In this document: one piece after another, positions 60,676 to 64,000 of the stretch
How positions within the stretch are numbered: position 1 is the stretch's first letter
Layout: every line of letters begins with the position of its first letter
From: Rhodovibrio salinarum DSM 9154
Lineage (GTDB): Bacteria > Pseudomonadota > Alphaproteobacteria > Kiloniellales > Rhodovibrionaceae
NCBI RefSeq assembly: GCF_000515255.1
Contig: NZ_KI911559.1
Location: 2,002,824 to 2,066,823 of the forward strand
Length of the DNA: 64,000 nt
Direction of reading: 5' to 3'
The notes under the pieces: generated by a model
Database searches by the model: none
Told to the model about the DNA's origin: nothing
Seen by the model: the letters and a program-made list of their open reading frames with translations, nothing else
Made by a program: the position numbers and the translations under genes

Positions 60676-61269
60676 CTAGTCCAGCTTGCGCGCGACCATG
60701 TCCAGGCGGTCCTGGCCCCAGAACGGCTCACCGTCGACGATGTACCAGGGGGAGCCAAACACGCCGCGGTCGATCGCCTCGCCGGTCATTTGTTCGACTT
60801 TCTGGGCCATTGGCCGGCCCTCCGCTGTCTGGATCAGGGCATCGGCGTCGTGACCGGTTTCGCCGGCGATTGCATGCAGGGTTTCGCGGTCGAAGACGTC
60901 GCGCTCCTCCGCCCAGCAGGCCTTCAGGATCGCGTGCGCCAGCCTCAGGGGATCGCCGCCCTGCTCCTCGGCGGCGTAGATCGCGGCGCAGGACAGCAGG
61001 TCCGGCACCGGGAAGTGCGCCGGCTGCTTGGTGAGCGGCAGACCGCGCGCCTGCGACCAGCGGTCCAGTTCGACGAAGCGGTAGTCCTGGCGCGGCTGCG
61101 GGCGTTGAGCTGGCGGCACACCGCCGGTCTCTTGGAACACTGTCTTAACCTGGATCGGGCGCACGTTGATCCGCGCCCCGGTGTCCTGTGCGACCCGCTC
61201 CAGTTCCGCGCTGCCCAGATAGGCGAACGGCGAGATGGTGAAGAAGTAATAGTCGATCGTCTTCGCCAT
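60676..61269 (-). CDS. 2-hydroxychromene-2-carboxylate isomerase-like (DsbA family), 197 aa
   Basis: Thioredoxin-fold enzyme of the kappa-class GST type. The active Ser is in YYFFTISPFAYLGSAEL, and the glutathione-binding GVFGSPWYIVDGEPFWGQDR lies near the end. These act in aromatic-ring degradation or as glutathione-dependent isomerases; the substrate is unknown here. I begin at ATG 61269; the upstream 13 codons to 61308 are unlike the family. Confidence 0.9.
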   Translation of the reverse strand: MAKTIDYYFFTISPFAYLGSAELERVAQDTGARINVRPIQVKTVFQETGGVPPAQRPQPRQDYRFVELDRWSQARGLPLTKQPAHFPVPDLLSCAAIYAAEEQGGDPLRLAHAILKACWAEERDVFDRETLHAIAGETGHDADALIQTAEGRPMAQKVEQMTGEAIDRGVFGSPWYIVDGEPFWGQDRLDMVARKLD

Positions 61270-61361
61270 GGTGCGGGCCTGCCCTTTGACTCGTTCGGTT
61301 CGCGGCATGGCTTACGCGTCGGCTGCCGTGCTGGCAAGGCACGGCCCCCGTGATCGGCGCG

Positions 61362-62252
61362 TCAGCGGGCGCGCGCCACCCGGGTTTCGCGGTCGCGGGT
61401 GGTGATCCGGTTCACCGCATAGGTCGCGGCGAGCACGATCGCGCCGCCGATCCAGGTCTGCAGCGTGGGCGTTTCGGCGAACACGAGCTGGCTCATCGCG
61501 ACCCCGAACACCGGCATCAGGACGTAGAAGGGGATCACGGTCGCCACGGCATAGCGGCGGTAGAGCGAGAACATCCAGACGTGCCCGACCAGCGAGACCA
61601 CGAGGGCGGAGTGCAGCAGCACGCCCCACTGCAGCCAGCCGGCCGTACGGATCGCCTGCCACTGTCCGTCTTCGAACATGAGCGAGAGCAGGCCGAGGGG
61701 CAGGATCGCGCTGATCGCCATCCAGCCGTTCATCGCGAACGCGCTGACCCCACGCAGGGCGCGGGCGAACATCGTGGCGAGGGCATAGCTGAACGCGCTG
61801 ACCGCGATCGCGCCCAGGGCGGGCAGGTCGTTCACCAGCGCGGGGTCGAAGGCGATCACCACCACGCCCGAGAAGGCCGCCAGGATCGCGATCCAGGTAG
61901 CCCAGCCAACGGGCTCCTTCAGAACCAGCAGCCCCAGCAGCACGGCGAATGGGACCGACAGCTGCGTTCCGATGATGATCGGGGCGACCGTATGGGTCAG
62001 CATCAGCGCGAGGTACATCGCCGCGTAGACCGCCGTGCCCATCGTCAGGCAGAAGCCGGCCAGGGCCGGCCAGCGTGTGCGGTCCGGAAGCTCGAACCGA
62101 AATAGCGGGATCAGCGCCAGGGCCAGAATCGCCGAGCGCAGTGCGGCGAAGGCGAACGGCGGGAAGTGGCCGACGCCCAGCTTGCCGACAACGTAGGCGC
62201 TGCCAAAGACGGCCATGATCAGGATCACGGAGAGGAGGTCGCGCGGGGCCAT
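61362..62252 (-). CDS. EamA family (DMT superfamily) transporter, 296 aa
   Basis: Ten hydrophobic helices form two EamA repeats; FGSAYVVGKLGVGHFPPFAF and SALVVSLVGHVWMFSLYRRY are typical. Such permeases export amino acids or metabolites. ATG 62252 gives MAPRDLLSVILIM; the open frame to 62411 adds a basic stretch without family features. Substrate is not known. Confidence 0.88.
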   Translation of the reverse strand: MAPRDLLSVILIMAVFGSAYVVGKLGVGHFPPFAFAALRSAILALALIPLFRFELPDRTRWPALAGFCLTMGTAVYAAMYLALMLTHTVAPIIIGTQLSVPFAVLLGLLVLKEPVGWATWIAILAAFSGVVVIAFDPALVNDLPALGAIAVSAFSYALATMFARALRGVSAFAMNGWMAISAILPLGLLSLMFEDGQWQAIRTAGWLQWGVLLHSALVVSLVGHVWMFSLYRRYAVATVIPFYVLMPVFGVAMSQLVFAETPTLQTWIGGAIVLAATYAVNRITTRDRETRVARAR

Positions 62253-62323
62253 GGGCGCGCAGACTAGAGGGTATGGGCGGCGGCGTCCCGAGTTGTCTCG
62301 CGCCGCGGCGGTGCGAACCATGG

Positions 62324-62363
62324 CTGAAACAGAAGCTTCACATGTCTGAAACCAAGCTGTCCT
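62324..62363 (+). promoter_or_regulatory. Four 11-bp-spaced repeats, possible Pho box array
   Basis: Units start every 11 bases: CTGAAAC, GCTTCAC, CTGAAAC, CTGTCCT, separated by four-base spacers. PhoB binds 7-base CTGTCAT-type repeats at this period, and ugp genes are commonly PhoB-controlled. Only the last unit is close to consensus (six of seven). The array lies 154-193 bases before the ugpB start. Confidence 0.4.
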
Positions 62364-62516
62364 GCGGGCCGGCCTAGCTTCCGCCTCGTTCGCTATCCGG
62401 GTGCTGCGCAAAGGGGGCGGGTATTTTGGGTGCCCGAAACCCGCGCTTAGTGTTACACGAGCATGGGCTCAAAACACATAAGATGCGCCCGCATCACATA
62501 AGGGAGGACTCGAGGG

Positions 62517-63842
62517 ATGCGCACTTCAAAGCGTTGGCTTGCCGCGTTGACGACCACCGCCATCGTCGGCGTTGCGAGCGCCGCGCAGGCGGAGCCGATT
62601 ACCATCGAATTCTGGCATGGCCTGGGCGGTGATACCGGCAAGGCGCTGGAGAAGATTACCGACGGCTTCAACGAGAGCCAGGACGCCTATCAGATCAAGC
62701 CGGTCTACAAGGGCAACTACACCGAAACGATGACCGCGGCGATCTCCGCGTTCCGCGCGCAGGAGCAGCCGGCGATCGTGCAGGTGTTCGAGGTCGGCAC
62801 GGCGACCATGATGAACGCTGAGGGCGCGATCTACCCGGTCCACCAGCTGATGGATGACCAGGACGTGGCGTTCGACGAGGACGATTACATCCCCGCCGTC
62901 GCCTCGTACTACACGACGACCGACGGCGAGATGCTCTCGATGCCGTTCAACAGCTCCTCGCCGGTGATGTGGTACAACAAGGACGCCTTCGAGGCTGCCG
63001 GGCTGGACCCGAACCAGCCGCCCGAGACCTGGAGCGAGGTCGCCGAGTATTCCCGCAAGATCATGGACAACGGCTACGAGTGCGGCTTCTCGATCGGCTG
63101 GCAGTCCTGGGTCGCCATCGAGAACTTCTCGGCCTGGCACAACAGCCCGATCGGCACCAAGCAGAACGGCTTCGGCGGTCTGGATACCGAGCTGGTGTTC
63201 AACAACGATCTGGTGACCCGGCACATCGCCGACCTGCGCGAGTGGCAGCAGGAGGGGATCTTCCAGTACGGCGGTCGCCGCGGCGAGAGCCTGCCGATGT
63301 TCATCAATGGCAAGTGCGCCATGTGGCTGAACTCCTCGGCGTATTATGGCGGGATCAAATCGCAGGCCGACTTCGAGTTCGGCCAGGCGTTCCTGCCGCA
63401 TTACGCCGACGTCGAGGACGCGCCGCAGAACTCGATCATCGGGGGCGCGACGCTGTGGGTGCTGCGCGGCAAGGATAACGAGCAGTACCAGGGCGTGGCC
63501 CGTTTCTTCGATTACCTCTCCCAGCCGGAGGTGCAGTTCACCTGGCACCAGGACACCGGGTACGTCCCGATCACTACCGCGGCGTACGAGCTGGCCCAGG
63601 AGGAGGGGTACTACGAGGAGAACCCGGGCACCGATACCGCGATCAAGCAGTTAAGCCTGAACGAGCCGACCCCGAACTCGAAGGGGCTGCGGTTCGGCAA
63701 CTTCGTGCAGATCCGCGACGTCATCAACGAGGAGCTCGAGGCGGTCTGGTCCGGCGACAAGTCGGCCGAGGACGCCCTCGATTCCGCGGTTGAGCGCGGC
63801 AACCAGCTGCTCCGCAAGTTCGAGCGTCAGAACGCGAGCTAA
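62517..63842 (+). CDS. ugpB: sn-glycerol-3-phosphate binding protein UgpB, 441 aa
   Basis: Periplasmic receptor of the Ugp importer for glycerol-3-phosphate and glycerophosphodiesters. A signal peptide (about 1-25, ending SAAQAEP) is followed by ITIEFWHGLGGDTGKALEKI, VQVFEVGTATMM, SSPVMWYNKDAFEAAG and SIIGGATLWVLRGK, all typical of UgpB. GGGAGGA precedes ATG 62517. The permease genes ugpA and ugpE would be expected to the right, outside the window. Confidence 0.95.
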   Translation: MRTSKRWLAALTTTAIVGVASAAQAEPITIEFWHGLGGDTGKALEKITDGFNESQDAYQIKPVYKGNYTETMTAAISAFRAQEQPAIVQVFEVGTATMMNAEGAIYPVHQLMDDQDVAFDEDDYIPAVASYYTTTDGEMLSMPFNSSSPVMWYNKDAFEAAGLDPNQPPETWSEVAEYSRKIMDNGYECGFSIGWQSWVAIENFSAWHNSPIGTKQNGFGGLDTELVFNNDLVTRHIADLREWQQEGIFQYGGRRGESLPMFINGKCAMWLNSSAYYGGIKSQADFEFGQAFLPHYADVEDAPQNSIIGGATLWVLRGKDNEQYQGVARFFDYLSQPEVQFTWHQDTGYVPITTAAYELAQEEGYYEENPGTDTAIKQLSLNEPTPNSKGLRFGNFVQIRDVINEELEAVWSGDKSAEDALDSAVERGNQLLRKFERQNAS

Positions 63843-63866
63843 CGCCGTTCCACGTACGCGGATGAG

Positions 63867-63900
63867 CGCCCGCATGGCCAGCTACGGTCGTGCGGGCGCG
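63867..63900 (+). other. Hairpin downstream of ugpB
   Basis: GCGCCCGCA (63867-63875) pairs perfectly with TGCGGGCGC (63892-63900). No T-run follows. After abundant binding-protein genes such structures often limit read-through or protect the message. The last 100 bases of the window show no further gene. Confidence 0.6.
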
Positions 63901-64000
63901 TCCCGCTTCGAGGGTTCGGGGTAGGTCCGTGTCGGTAGCTTCCTCTCTGCCGTAAGGGAGAGAGGGCACATCCTTTCGCGCGATCATTCATTTCCACGGG

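Overview
The window reads as chromosomal DNA of a GC-rich alphaproteobacterium. The conserved run pyrB-pyrC-plsY-dprA-topA-rnr-rpmG, the anaerobic ubiquinone trio ubiT-ubiU-ubiV, an ugpB-type binding protein and the family mix fit Rhodospirillales. A betaine importer next to trehalose synthesis genes suggests a salt-stressed or halophilic member such as the Rhodovibrio group. This placement is inference, because the window has no rRNA or tRNA gene.

Layout. 1-4.1 kb is an accessory patch: a PD-(D/E)XK-like gene cut by an IS630-family element, then a SMEK-type domain gene and a degraded-looking gap. 4.1-9.3 kb carries small housekeeping and stress genes (zinc ribbon, RidA, glutathione transferase, transglutaminase-like protein, DUF2867, methyltransferase, rpmG). 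An ISAs1-family element with clean ends (9370-10638) separates rpmG from a long minus-strand block: S41 protease, rnr, topA, dprA, a DUF4760 gene, plsY, pyrC and pyrB (10.7-22.8 kb). 23-31.8 kb holds a CoA-transferase, an AEC transporter, a DUF29 protein and a padR-adaptor-RND-ruvX run. 32-41 kb is an osmoadaptation locus: proV-proW-proX on the minus strand and otsB-GH15-otsA-glk on the plus strand, divergent from a 530 bp gap. 41-46 kb has two Sel1-repeat envelope proteins around an M1-like peptidase, then a lone mreB. 46.4-51 kb groups an ABC1/UbiB-like kinase, a COQ10-like protein and ubiV-ubiU-ubiT. 51.4-55.7 kb has a 53-residue membrane protein and a five-gene lipoprotein operon headed by an LpoB-like protein. 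55.9-63.9 kb has DUF4399, crcB, glyoxalase, a GFA-family protein, DUF2892, leucine dehydrogenase, cobD, a thioredoxin-fold isomerase, an EamA permease and ugpB.

Genes that work together. The otsB-GH15-otsA-glk operon can in principle make trehalose, split it and re-phosphorylate the glucose, beside a betaine importer. UbiTUV with COQ10-like and ABC1 proteins form a quinone group, with an FNR-like site upstream of ubiT. The lipoprotein operon probably serves the cell envelope.

The most unusual points are: the IS630 insertion that splits one reading frame exactly and reversibly, beside a SMEK gene and possibly a second lesion; a pyrC-like protein without the HxH metal site; an in-frame topA-rnr junction; a divergent small membrane protein at the ubiT control region; and 11-bp periodic repeats upstream of ugpB. 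No complete new defence system can be claimed from the sequence alone.
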